Positions 1 to 7,032 of a stretch of 16,113 bases of DNA are shown here, one piece after another. How positions within the stretch are numbered: the first letter of the stretch is position 1; every line of letters starts with the position of its first letter. Where the stretch lies: contig JAKLDX010000009.1 in the NCBI GenBank assembly GCA_022703295.1, forward strand, positions 1 through 16,113. Direction: 5' to 3'. Source of the stretch: Candidatus Omnitrophota bacterium (GTDB taxonomy: Bacteria > Omnitrophota > Gorgyraeia > 2-01-FULL-45-10). Under the pieces are notes generated by a model that was not told where the DNA came from, did not search any database, and worked only from the letters and a program-made list of their open reading frames with translations. A program made the translations under genes and the position numbers.

Positions 1-86
1 AATATCTGCTGCGGTGCAAAGATTCTTTCAAGCCGATTCATGGCCGCCGAATCCCATTAAAGAATCTTTGCACCGCAGCAGATATT
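1..86. repeat. Perfect 28-bp inverted repeat at window edge
   Basis: Bases 1-28 are the exact reverse complement of 59-86 (28 of 28), separated by a 30-bp spacer at 29-58. The right arm lies in recJ coding sequence, so the left arm is the same coding sequence copied back in the opposite orientation. It begins at base 1 and destroys the reading frame of a conserved motif. An assembly or amplification fold-back at a contig end is therefore more likely than a natural hairpin. Confidence 0.9.
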
Positions 87-1284
87 CGAAAAGGTGAAAA
101 TTCTCCACGCTCCGGCCCGAACCCTTGCCGACCTTGCCGTCCATTGAAATAAGTATGGTGGGCCGATAGAACCTGTCGGCTATGCGGGAGGCTACTATGC
201 CTATCACGCCCGCGTGCCAATTTTCGCTTGCCAATACAATAACTTGATGATGCTTGAAATTCACTTCCCGTTCTACTTTGGAAAGCGCTTCGTCCAGCAC
301 CTTACCTTCTATCTTCTGCCGGTTCCTGTTCTCTGTGTCGAGAGTCTTCGCTAACTTCAACGCGAGGTCTTCATCTTCACTGAGTAAAAGCTCGAGCGCC
401 TTCTGCGGCGAACCGATCCTGCCCATGGCATTTATCCTGGGGCCCAGTATGAAACCTATGTGGCCGCTCGAAATGTCTTTGCCTTCCAGGCCTCCGACCT
501 TCATAAGGGCGCGCAGCCCGACACGATGGCGTTTATTGAGTTCGCCCAGGCCGTGCTTTGCCAATACCCTGTTCTCGCCGATCAGCGGCACGATATCGGC
601 GACGGTTCCAAGGCTGACCAGATCCAGGAAGTCTTCTGCAAAAAAAGGCGTATTCTCATATAATGCCTTAGCCAGCTTATAAGCTATCCCGACTCCCGCT
701 AAATGTTTAAAGGGATATTTACAATCCTCCTGAAGTGGGTTTATAACAGCATAAGCAGCTGGAACGCGCGACTCCAGTATCTCGTGGTGATCCGTAACTA
801 TTACATCCATCCTCAGGGAGTTGGCATATTCGATCTCTCTAAAAGAACTTATGCCGCAATCGACAGTTATTAACAGATTGACGCCGTCCCGTTCTGCCCT
901 CTTTACAGCGCCGGAATTCAGGCCATACCCTTCTTCCAGCCGGTTAGGTATATAGCTTGAGACGTTCGCGCCTAAATTCTTCAGGGCTGAATAAATAATA
1001 GCTACGCCGGTCATACCGTCCACGTCATAATCCCCGTAAACCAGTATCTTTTCGCCGCCGGATACAGCCTGTTTTATCCTGTAAACGGCCTTGTCCATAT
1101 CTTTTAACAGGAACGGGTCATGGCAGGATGTGAGGGAGCATTGAAGGAAAGAGCCGGCTTCTCTCAGGTCGGAAATACCGCGGTTGGCTAAGAGCTGGGC
1201 TGTGATCTTTGATATCTTCAGAGCGGATGACAATTCATTCTGAATGGCTGGATCCGGGTCCTTTATTCTCCATATCTTTCGCAT
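28..1284 (-). CDS. recJ: Single-stranded-DNA-specific exonuclease RecJ, 3' end lost at window edge
   Basis: RecJ is a 5'-3' single-strand DNA exonuclease of the DHH superfamily, acting in recombination and mismatch or base-excision repair. Visible motifs are DYDVDG (residues 85-90), VDCG (141-144) and DHH (165-167), which bind the catalytic metals, followed by the linker and the start of the DHHA1 domain with GRS and the GFGGHES motif (411-417). Family members are usually 550-600 residues, but this reading frame stops at 418, right after GGHESA where AAG would be expected. The stop lies in the 28-bp inverted repeat at the window edge, so the truncation is probably artificial. The start ATG at 1284 has AAAAGG five bases upstream. 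The gene is last in the minus-strand block, 20 bp after the CDF gene, as in other sec-recJ clusters. Identity is certain; the true 3' end is not in the window. Confidence 0.93.
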   Translation of the reverse strand: MRKIWRIKDPDPAIQNELSSALKISKITAQLLANRGISDLREAGSFLQCSLTSCHDPFLLKDMDKAVYRIKQAVSGGEKILVYGDYDVDGMTGVAIIYSALKNLGANVSSYIPNRLEEGYGLNSGAVKRAERDGVNLLITVDCGISSFREIEYANSLRMDVIVTDHHEILESRVPAAYAVINPLQEDCKYPFKHLAGVGIAYKLAKALYENTPFFAEDFLDLVSLGTVADIVPLIGENRVLAKHGLGELNKRHRVGLRALMKVGGLEGKDISSGHIGFILGPRINAMGRIGSPQKALELLLSEDEDLALKLAKTLDTENRNRQKIEGKVLDEALSKVEREVNFKHHQVIVLASENWHAGVIGIVASRIADRFYRPTILISMDGKVGKGSGRSVENFHLFEYLLRCKDSLMGFGGHESA

Positions 1285-1304
1285 TTTGCCTTTTCAAACA
1301 AAAA

Positions 1305-2180
1305 TTATTTTCTGCCTTTTTCTTTCGGCTCTATATGGATCAGGACGTCCGAAACTTCGGGTATCTTCTTTTTAATAGTTCCCTCTATGGCGTAACAAAT
1401 TTTATGAGCTTCCTTCATCGGCATAGAGGAATCAACCTGCACATGCATATCGATGCATATGTCATCGGGCCTGCCGCGGGTCCTTATCTTATGGCAGGCC
1501 TTTACGCCCTTCACATTTAGGACTATATCCGATATCTTTCTTACATCCATTATAGCTACGCTATCACATAATATTTTCGAGGCATTTTTCACGATCTCGA
1601 TGCCGGAATAAACGATAAAAATGGATATCATAATGGTGACTATCGGATCGAGTATCGGATAACCCAGCTTTATCGCGATGAGCGCTATTATTACCGACAG
1701 AGAAGTGAAGATATCGGCCTTTGTATGCATGGAATCCGCAACAAGCATGTCGCTCTTCAATTCACTTCCTTGCCTAAACTCGTACCTCATCACGCCTATA
1801 TTTACGCCTATAGTAATTAGCATTACTATAAAACTCCTGTAATCCACCTGAGGCGCTACAGGATAAAAAAGATGGGTAATGCCTTCCTTGGCAAGGTTGA
1901 AGGCAATAAGGAAAAGCAAACCTGCTATCCCTAAAGAAAACAGAGTCTCATATTTCTTATGGCCGTAAGGATGGTCAGCGTCTACAGGCTGGGAGGAAAA
2001 AGCTATTCCGATAAGCCCTATTATATTGGATGCGCCGTCAGACAGCGAGTGGAAACCATCGGCTGTCATGCTCTCGCATCTGGACATAAGCCCGAATATG
2101 ATCTTTGCCGCCGCGACAAACCAGTTAAGCAGCAAAATAATCAGCAAAATAAAACGTATGCGCCTATAGTGCTTCTGCAT
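1305..2180 (-). CDS. Cation diffusion facilitator (CDF) family metal transporter
   Basis: A 291-residue inner-membrane exporter of divalent metals (Zn, Fe, Mn, Co or Cd class), normally a proton-coupled homodimer. The metal-site pattern D41-x2-H44-x3-D48 lies in the second membrane helix and D149-x2-H152-x3-D156 in the fifth. The family signature DHPYGHKKYE is at 69-78. About six hydrophobic segments precede a cytoplasmic ferredoxin-like domain (about 210-285) rich in His, including DMHVQVD. Asp and His at both sites fit a zinc-type transporter, but substrate cannot be fixed from sequence. It sits between secDF (7-bp gap) and recJ (20-bp gap), so it is probably co-transcribed with them. It is not a usual member of this cluster. 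An AGGAAG stretch lies slightly far from its ATG. Confidence 0.9.
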   Translation of the reverse strand: MQKHYRRIRFILLIILLLNWFVAAAKIIFGLMSRCESMTADGFHSLSDGASNIIGLIGIAFSSQPVDADHPYGHKKYETLFSLGIAGLLFLIAFNLAKEGITHLFYPVAPQVDYRSFIVMLITIGVNIGVMRYEFRQGSELKSDMLVADSMHTKADIFTSLSVIIALIAIKLGYPILDPIVTIMISIFIVYSGIEIVKNASKILCDSVAIMDVRKISDIVLNVKGVKACHKIRTRGRPDDICIDMHVQVDSSMPMKEAHKICYAIEGTIKKKIPEVSDVLIHIEPKEKGRK

Positions 2181-2187
2181 ATGAGGT

Positions 2188-4419
2188 CTACTTCCTCAGC
2201 GACGTCTTCTTCTGCCAGGAAATTATCAACGGGCTTGCTATATAAACGGTAGAGTACACGCCTGAAATAAACCCTACAAACAAGCAGAACGCGAAATCGT
2301 TCAATACATCTCCACCCCAGAACAACAGGGCTATGACAACCAGCATTGTAACGCCGGTCGTAAGGATAGTCCTCCCGAGAGTCTGGTTAACGCTTAAATT
2401 CACTATATCGACGAAACTGCCCTTCTTGACCAGGCGCAGGTTTTCCCTTATCCTGTCATAGATAACCACTGTATCGTTAATGGAAAAACCGGCTATCGTT
2501 AGAAGCGCTGCCACTATTGTCAGGTCGAATTGCCTATGCGTAATAGCCAGGGCGCCTATAGCAATGAATATATCGTGAAAAAGCGCCACGATACCCGCCA
2601 TGCCGTATTTCAGGCTGAACCTGAACATAACATAAATAAGAATACCCGCGAGGCCGAGCAAAAGGCTGGTCATGGCGTTCTGTCTCAAATTTTTTCCTAC
2701 AGCGGCGCCTACAGTCTCAACCCTCAGTATCTGGAACGAGTTGTCCTTGAATTTTTCTTTAAATATCGGCTCGAGTTTTTTCGTCACATCTTCCTGCGTT
2801 CTTATAATAACTTCTTTCGGATCCCCGTACTGCTGGATAGAGGCGTTCCCCAATCCTATATTCTTCAGCGCGTTCCTTATTTTGTCGGCTTCGACCGGTT
2901 TTTCAAATACGTACTGCTGAAGTGTGCCTCCGGAGAAATCTACGCCGAAATTCTTCTCTCCTCGCATCACAAATACCGCAAGGCCCGTTATTATCACAAT
3001 GGCGGATACCGTATAGCAGATTTTTCTTTTGCCGATGAAATCGATATGGGTCTCCGGAAAAAGCTGCATAAATCTTAATTTCGCAAGGTCGAACTGATCG
3101 CACAATAGCTCGAATATAACCCTCGTACACACAACTGCTGTAAATAAGTTGGCCAGAAGACCTATCGTCAAAGTAACGGCGAAACCTCTTATGGGGCCTG
3201 TCCCAAATTTAAATATTAATGCCGCCGCTACTATAGTAGTAACGTTCGAATCCACAATTGCCGATAACGCCCGGTGGTAGCCTGCCGCGATAGAGGCCCT
3301 GAGGCTTTTCCCTAACTTAAGCTCCTCCCTTATCCTTTCATAGATGAGCACGTTGGCATCAACGGCCATACCTATAGTCAATATTAAACCGGCTATGCCG
3401 GGCAGTGTGAGAGTTCCCTTAAATAAAGCAAGGCATGCGAGAATTATCAGTAAGTTCAGCGTAAGGGCAATATTCGCTACAATGCCCGCAAGGCGGTAAT
3501 AAACTATCATAAAAATAAATACCAGCAAACCGCCGATCAGAGTTGCCCGAATACCGCTTTTTATCGAATCCGCTCCGAGGAGCGGGCCTACAGTCCTTTC
3601 CTCTTCCACCATAACAGGGGCCGGCAAAGCGCCGCTTTCGAGCATATTAGACAGGTCATTGGCTTCCTCAACGGTGAAGTTGCCGGATATCTGCGCTTGC
3701 CCTGACGGTATGGCTTCCCTGATAACCGGCGCCGATACGACTTTTCCGTCCAGCACTATAGCCAGTTTCTTACCGACGTTTGTTGCCGTTACATTCGCAA
3801 AAAGTTGGGCACCTGTAGCATTGAGGCTTAGCGAAACATAAGGCTCGCCGAAGTTCCTCGAACTAAAGTCGGTCTTAGCCTTTACGATCGTCGCGCCTGA
3901 AAGGCTTGCTTCCTTTGCCACAAGAAGAGGCAGGCGTTCGCCGCCGCCGCGTTCGCTCTCCAGATATTTCAGCTCATAGCCCTCAACGGGCTTATTATCC
4001 AAAGCATTTTTAAGGTCATCTACGTTATCGGATACGAGCTTGAACTCCAGGTGGGCCGCCTGGCTTATCATTGAGAGGGCGCGTTCCCTTTCTGTAACAC
4101 CCGGCAGCTGCACTATGATATGGTCCTTGCCCTGACGAAGGACAGACATTTCCCCTACGCCAAGCTTATCGACCCTGTTCCGTATAATCAGTATGGCCCT
4201 TTCAACCGCGTCCTTCCTGGCATCCGCCGGGAGCTGTGCCATGTCAACTTTCAGAACGACATGCATGCCTCCCTGAAGATCCAACCCTAAATTTATCTTA
4301 CCCTTCTGGACAATGTTCCCGGCCTTGTCCTTAACGGTAAAAGGCGGCCATATAAGCCAGATGCATGCTATGAATAGAGCTATAATACCTACAAGCTTCC
4401 ATTGCGCGCTTCTGTTCAT
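2188..4419 (-). CDS. secDF: Fused protein translocase subunit SecDF
   Basis: SecDF is an RND-type, proton-driven membrane protein that helps the SecYEG-SecA channel pull proteins across the inner membrane. The protein is 743 residues and joins SecD and SecF in one chain. The SecD half (about 1-445) has an N-terminal helix, GLDLQGG (45-51), the large periplasmic P1 region and a membrane bundle with GMAVDANVLIYERIREE (350-366). The Asp in VDAN matches the proton-relay Asp of characterised SecDF. The SecF half (about 455-743) has FGVDFSGG (491-498), FHDI (614-617) and GFSINDTVVIYDRIREN (644-660). An AGGAGG-like site (CCGGAGG) precedes the ATG. It follows yajC by 16 bp, and YajC is its usual partner. 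Many bacteria have separate secD and secF; the fusion appears sporadically across phyla. Confidence 0.96.
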   Translation of the reverse strand: MNRSAQWKLVGIIALFIACIWLIWPPFTVKDKAGNIVQKGKINLGLDLQGGMHVVLKVDMAQLPADARKDAVERAILIIRNRVDKLGVGEMSVLRQGKDHIIVQLPGVTERERALSMISQAAHLEFKLVSDNVDDLKNALDNKPVEGYELKYLESERGGGERLPLLVAKEASLSGATIVKAKTDFSSRNFGEPYVSLSLNATGAQLFANVTATNVGKKLAIVLDGKVVSAPVIREAIPSGQAQISGNFTVEEANDLSNMLESGALPAPVMVEEERTVGPLLGADSIKSGIRATLIGGLLVFIFMIVYYRLAGIVANIALTLNLLIILACLALFKGTLTLPGIAGLILTIGMAVDANVLIYERIREELKLGKSLRASIAAGYHRALSAIVDSNVTTIVAAALIFKFGTGPIRGFAVTLTIGLLANLFTAVVCTRVIFELLCDQFDLAKLRFMQLFPETHIDFIGKRKICYTVSAIVIITGLAVFVMRGEKNFGVDFSGGTLQQYVFEKPVEADKIRNALKNIGLGNASIQQYGDPKEVIIRTQEDVTKKLEPIFKEKFKDNSFQILRVETVGAAVGKNLRQNAMTSLLLGLAGILIYVMFRFSLKYGMAGIVALFHDIFIAIGALAITHRQFDLTIVAALLTIAGFSINDTVVIYDRIRENLRLVKKGSFVDIVNLSVNQTLGRTILTTGVTMLVVIALLFWGGDVLNDFAFCLFVGFISGVYSTVYIASPLIISWQKKTSLRK

Positions 4420-4435
4420 CTTTTTCCTCCGGTAT

Positions 4436-4717
4436 TTATTCCGATGCCTTTCTCTTCATTATGGATATACTGTTTTTCTGGACTTCTATCTTAACGTTAT
4501 CGTCAACTTTCATCGTAACGCTGTGCTCTTTGACATTTGTGATGGTCCCGTGGATTCCGCCAGATGTTATCACTTCATCGTTCTTCTTAAGGCTGTCTAT
4601 CATCTTCTTATGCTCGCTCTGGGCCTTTTTTTGCGGCCTGATCAAAAGGAAATAGAATATTACAAATATCAATATAATCGGCATCAAATTCAATAAAGGG
4701 TTCGCTGCTTGATTCAT
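4436..4717 (-). CDS. yajC: Preprotein translocase subunit YajC
   Basis: A 93-residue single-span inner-membrane protein that associates with SecDF. One hydrophobic helix (about residues 8-26) is followed directly by the conserved RPQKK motif. A small soluble domain follows with the family pattern NDEVITSGGIHGTITNVKE and a closing basic segment. The length is typical (85-110). Its ATG overlaps the tgt stop codon as ATGA, implying translational coupling, and AAGGAG lies upstream inside the tgt 3' end. The order tgt-yajC-secD-secF is one of the best conserved bacterial gene orders. Confidence 0.95.
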   Translation of the reverse strand: MNQAANPLLNLMPIILIFVIFYFLLIRPQKKAQSEHKKMIDSLKKNDEVITSGGIHGTITNVKEHSVTMKVDDNVKIEVQKNSISIMKRKASE

Positions 4718-5847
4718 TGCTTTTTCTCCTTTTCGTTATACTTCCTGTTGAACTCTTTTTTAAAAGAATCAAAACTATCTTCTGCTATAGCCCTACGGCA
4801 TAATTCTATAAGTTTAACATAAAAATATATATTATGCAATGATACAAGGCGTAGTCCCAGCAATTCCTCCGTATTGAACAAATGCCTGATATAAGCGCGG
4901 GTATGCGTACGGCAGGCATAGCAACCGCAAGCCTCATCTATAGGCCTGAAATCTTCCTTATATTCCGCGTTCCTTAGCTGAAGGTCCCCGCCCCATGTAA
5001 ATGCCTGGCCGTTCCTGCCGTTCCTTGTAGGGACGACGCAATCGAACATATCTATGCCGTTCGAGATTGCTTCCACTATATCGGGCGGCGTCCCCAGGCC
5101 CATAAGATATCTCGCCTTATCATCCGGTAGCAATGATGCCGTATATTCTGCGATCTCATGTATCAGATTTTCCGGCTCCCCGACACTGACGCCCCCAATG
5201 GCATAACCGTCGAATCCAATCTTCAGCAGATCCCCTACCGCTCTGTCCCGCAGGTCCTTATATGTGCTGCCTTGCACTATCCCGAATAAGAGCTGGCCTT
5301 CAGCCTTCAGCTTTCTGCTTTCAGTAAAAAAATCTTTCGAACGTTTCGCCCACTTCGTAGTCAACTCCAATGATTGTTCGACATAATCCTTCGCCGCCGG
5401 ATAGTGCACGCACTCGTCGAACATCATCATGATGTCACTTCCGAGGGTCTGCTGGATCTCGATAACTTTTTCCGGTGTAAGAAAATGCTTTGAGCCGTCT
5501 ATGTGAGACGAGAATTCAGCCCCGTCCTGCGTAAGTTTCCTAAGCTTAGCCAGGCTAAAGACCTGATATCCGCCGCTATCTGTTAATATCGGCTTATCCC
5601 ATCCCATGAATTTGTGCAAGCCCCCTGCCTTCTTTATTATCTCGAGGCCGGGCCTCAAATAGAGGTGATATGCGTTGCCCAGAATTATCTCTGCGCCGCA
5701 TTCCTTTACCTCAGCGTTCGTCAGCGCTTTAACGGTACCCTGCGTGCCGACAGGCATAAATACGGGCGTATTTATTTCTCCATGCGCTGTCGTCAGCTTC
5801 CCCAGCCTCGCCTTACTTGATTTGTCTTTGTGAATCAGTTTAAACAT
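4714..5847 (-). CDS. tgt: tRNA-guanine transglycosylase (queuine tRNA-ribosyltransferase)
   Basis: Tgt exchanges G34 of GUN-anticodon tRNAs for preQ1, the step before QueA. The 377-residue TIM-barrel protein shows TDSGGYQVFSL with Asp90 (general acid/base), FDCVVPTRNGRNGQAFT with Asp269 (nucleophile), FGIVQG (188-193) for base recognition, and a zinc site C307-x-C309-x2-C312 plus His338. Residues 175-184 (TESRKLKAEG) are encoded by heptamer repeats at 5296-5325 and lengthen the loop before LFGIVQG by about four to six residues compared with family members I recall. The start ATG at 5847 has AAGG six bases upstream, itself part of an intergenic heptamer array. The stop overlaps yajC as ATGA. 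queA lies directly upstream, so consecutive steps of queuosine synthesis are encoded together. Confidence 0.97.
   Translation of the reverse strand: MFKLIHKDKSSKARLGKLTTAHGEINTPVFMPVGTQGTVKALTNAEVKECGAEIILGNAYHLYLRPGLEIIKKAGGLHKFMGWDKPILTDSGGYQVFSLAKLRKLTQDGAEFSSHIDGSKHFLTPEKVIEIQQTLGSDIMMMFDECVHYPAAKDYVEQSLELTTKWAKRSKDFFTESRKLKAEGQLLFGIVQGSTYKDLRDRAVGDLLKIGFDGYAIGGVSVGEPENLIHEIAEYTASLLPDDKARYLMGLGTPPDIVEAISNGIDMFDCVVPTRNGRNGQAFTWGGDLQLRNAEYKEDFRPIDEACGCYACRTHTRAYIRHLFNTEELLGLRLVSLHNIYFYVKLIELCRRAIAEDSFDSFKKEFNRKYNEKEKKQ
5296..5325. repeat. In-frame heptamer repeat inside tgt
   Basis: Four 7-bp units in strict register on the plus strand: gccttca at 5296 and 5303, gctttct at 5310, gctttca at 5317, plus two further bases. 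On the coding strand this is a CTGAARG-like tandem. It encodes residues 175-184 in a surface loop ahead of the conserved LFGIVQG motif. The reading frame is kept. Confidence 0.7.
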
Positions 5848-5850
5848 TTT

Positions 5851-5913
5851 TAGCCTTAAGCTTTAAGTCTTAAGCTGTAAGCTTATAACTTAAAGCTTAC
5901 AGCTTATAGCTAC
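5851..5913. repeat. Heptamer array filling the tgt/queA gap, with a 14-bp perfect inverted repeat
   Basis: Nine consecutive 7-bp units in one register: tagcctt (5851), aagcttt (5858), aagtctt (5865), aagctgt (5872), aagctta (5879), taactta (5886), aagctta (5893), cagctta (5900), tagctac (5907). Bases 5871-5884 and 5893-5906 are perfect 14-bp inverted copies around an 8-bp loop, so orientation flips mid-array. The array starts four bases from the tgt start codon and contains its AAGG ribosome-binding motif. Its other end contains the queA stop codon (5910-5912). No U-tract follows the stem, so it is not a standard terminator. Confidence 0.85.
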
Positions 5914-6935
5914 AATATCAACATCGCGTCGCCGTAACTGAAGAAGCGGTATCGCTTTTCGATCGCCTCGGCATACGCTTTCATTATAAACTCTTTCCCT
6001 GCGAATGCGCTCACCAATAACATCAGAGTCGACTTTGGCAGATGAAAGTTCGTAATCAGATGATCGACTATTTTGAACTTATAGCCAGGATATATAAACA
6101 TATCCGTATAGCCCTTGTCAGCTTTAAGCTGTAAGCTGTAATCCATAAGCCTAGACGCGCAATACTCCAGAACCCGCGTAGTCGTCGTTCCCACCGCAAA
6201 TACCCTGCCGCCGCTTTTTTTTGTTTCCACTATGTCCTTAGAAGTTTCTTCCGAAAGCTCAAAGCATTCCTTATGCATCTTATGAGCCTCGACCTCATCC
6301 GTCTTTATCGGCGCGAACGTTCCGTAATTAGTATGCAGCGTCACAAACCTGATCTTTACCCCTTGACCCTTGACCCTTTCCAGCAGTTCTTCGGTAAAAT
6401 GTAATCCGGCAGTCGGGCTTGCTGTAGCCCCTTCCTCGGAACCATAGACCGTCTGATAATCTGTTTTATCCGACTCCTTATCGTCCCTGTCTATATAGGG
6501 CGGCAGCGGTACATGCCCCGCATTTTTCAATATCTCGTCCAGCGGCCGGTCGAACCTGACAAGCCTGCCCGTATCCGCCCTGCCCAGGACTTCGGCTTCA
6601 TCACCGGACTCCAGCATGATCTTTTCGCCTTCTTTTATTCTCGCAGCCGGCCTCACGAGCGCCCGGCAAACCGGGTTTTTCTTTTCCAACAAAAATAATT
6701 CGACCTTCCCCCCGGACTTTCTTTTCCCGAATAGCCGCGCGGGGATCACCTTTGTGTTATTGAGCACCAGAAGATCGCCTTCTTTGAAATACGCAACGAC
6801 ATCCTCGAATGTTTTATGCGCGATAGATCCATCCCGGCGATCAAGCACCATCATCCGGCACTTCTCCCTGGCTTCCATCGGATACTGCGCTATCAATTCT
6901 TTGGGCAAGCTATAGTCAAATTCGGATAATTTCAT
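5910..6935 (-). CDS. queA: S-adenosylmethionine:tRNA ribosyltransferase-isomerase QueA
   Basis: QueA moves the ribosyl part of SAM onto preQ1-modified tRNA to give epoxyqueuosine. The 341-residue protein matches the family throughout: FDYSLPKELIAQYP near the start, VLNNTKVIPARL (57-68), GATASPTAGLHFT (169-181), AVGTTTTRVLE (247-257), FIYPGYKFKIVDHLITNFHLPKS (280-302) and YGDAMLI at the end. Two stretches carry 7-bp repeats. Residues 265-272 (DYSLQLKA) form an insertion of about six residues between VLE and the YTDMFIYPGY motif. Residues 186-192 (ERVKGQG) are a substitution without length change. The usual LHVGxGTF motif reads LHTNYGTF (200-207), which is uncommon. The upstream region is AT-rich with no clear Shine-Dalgarno. 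The stop codon falls in the heptamer array shared with tgt. Confidence 0.96.
   Translation of the reverse strand: MKLSEFDYSLPKELIAQYPMEAREKCRMMVLDRRDGSIAHKTFEDVVAYFKEGDLLVLNNTKVIPARLFGKRKSGGKVELFLLEKKNPVCRALVRPAARIKEGEKIMLESGDEAEVLGRADTGRLVRFDRPLDEILKNAGHVPLPPYIDRDDKESDKTDYQTVYGSEEGATASPTAGLHFTEELLERVKGQGVKIRFVTLHTNYGTFAPIKTDEVEAHKMHKECFELSEETSKDIVETKKSGGRVFAVGTTTTRVLEYCASRLMDYSLQLKADKGYTDMFIYPGYKFKIVDHLITNFHLPKSTLMLLVSAFAGKEFIMKAYAEAIEKRYRFFSYGDAMLIL
6121..6155. repeat. In-frame heptamer repeat inside queA (AGCTGTA type)
   Basis: Units gctttaa (6121), gctgtaa (6128) and gctgtaa (6135) are in register, followed by decayed units tccataa (6142) and gcctaga (6149). Three clear units make 21 bp, seven codons, matching the extra residues seen in QueA between VLE and YTDMFIYPGY. 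The unit is the same type as the intergenic arrays at 5851 and 12062. Confidence 0.7.
6360..6380. repeat. Three-unit heptamer in queA (CCCTTGA type)
   Basis: Units cccttga (6360), cccttga (6367) and ccctttc (6374) total exactly 21 bp, encoding residues 186-192 (ERVKGQG). No length change is apparent against the family pattern ELLERLxxKGV, so this could be chance codon use. The same unit type recurs at 10779-10813. Confidence 0.45.
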
Positions 6936-6955
6936 ATTTTTTTATATAACTTTTT

Positions 6956-7032
6956 CGCGTCCGGCTGAAATGTGATGTGGCGATGTGGTGAGCAGACGCG
7001 TTAAAATTTCGAGGCAGCGTACAAGAAATTTT
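6956..7032. repeat. Two stem-loop candidates between the SpoIID-like gene and queA
   Basis: This gap holds two inverted repeats. CGCGTC at 6956-6961 pairs with GACGCG at 6995-7000, and AAAATTTC at 7003-7010 pairs with GAAATTTT at 7025-7032, the latter overlapping the SpoIID-like stop codon. Between the first pair lies a short degenerate repeat (gatgtggc, gatgtggt at 6974-6989). No T-run follows either stem on the minus strand. Confidence 0.4.

Noticed and set aside
28..30. recJ as a naturally truncated pseudogene
   Set aside because: The stop is created by the inverted copy of recJ sequence at the window edge; an assembly artefact explains it better.
2530..3078. Plus-strand open frames opposite secDF, tgt, queA, the EF-G-like gene and others
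   Set aside because: They are antisense to clearly conserved genes, lack recognisable motifs and ribosome-binding sites, and have shadow-like composition.
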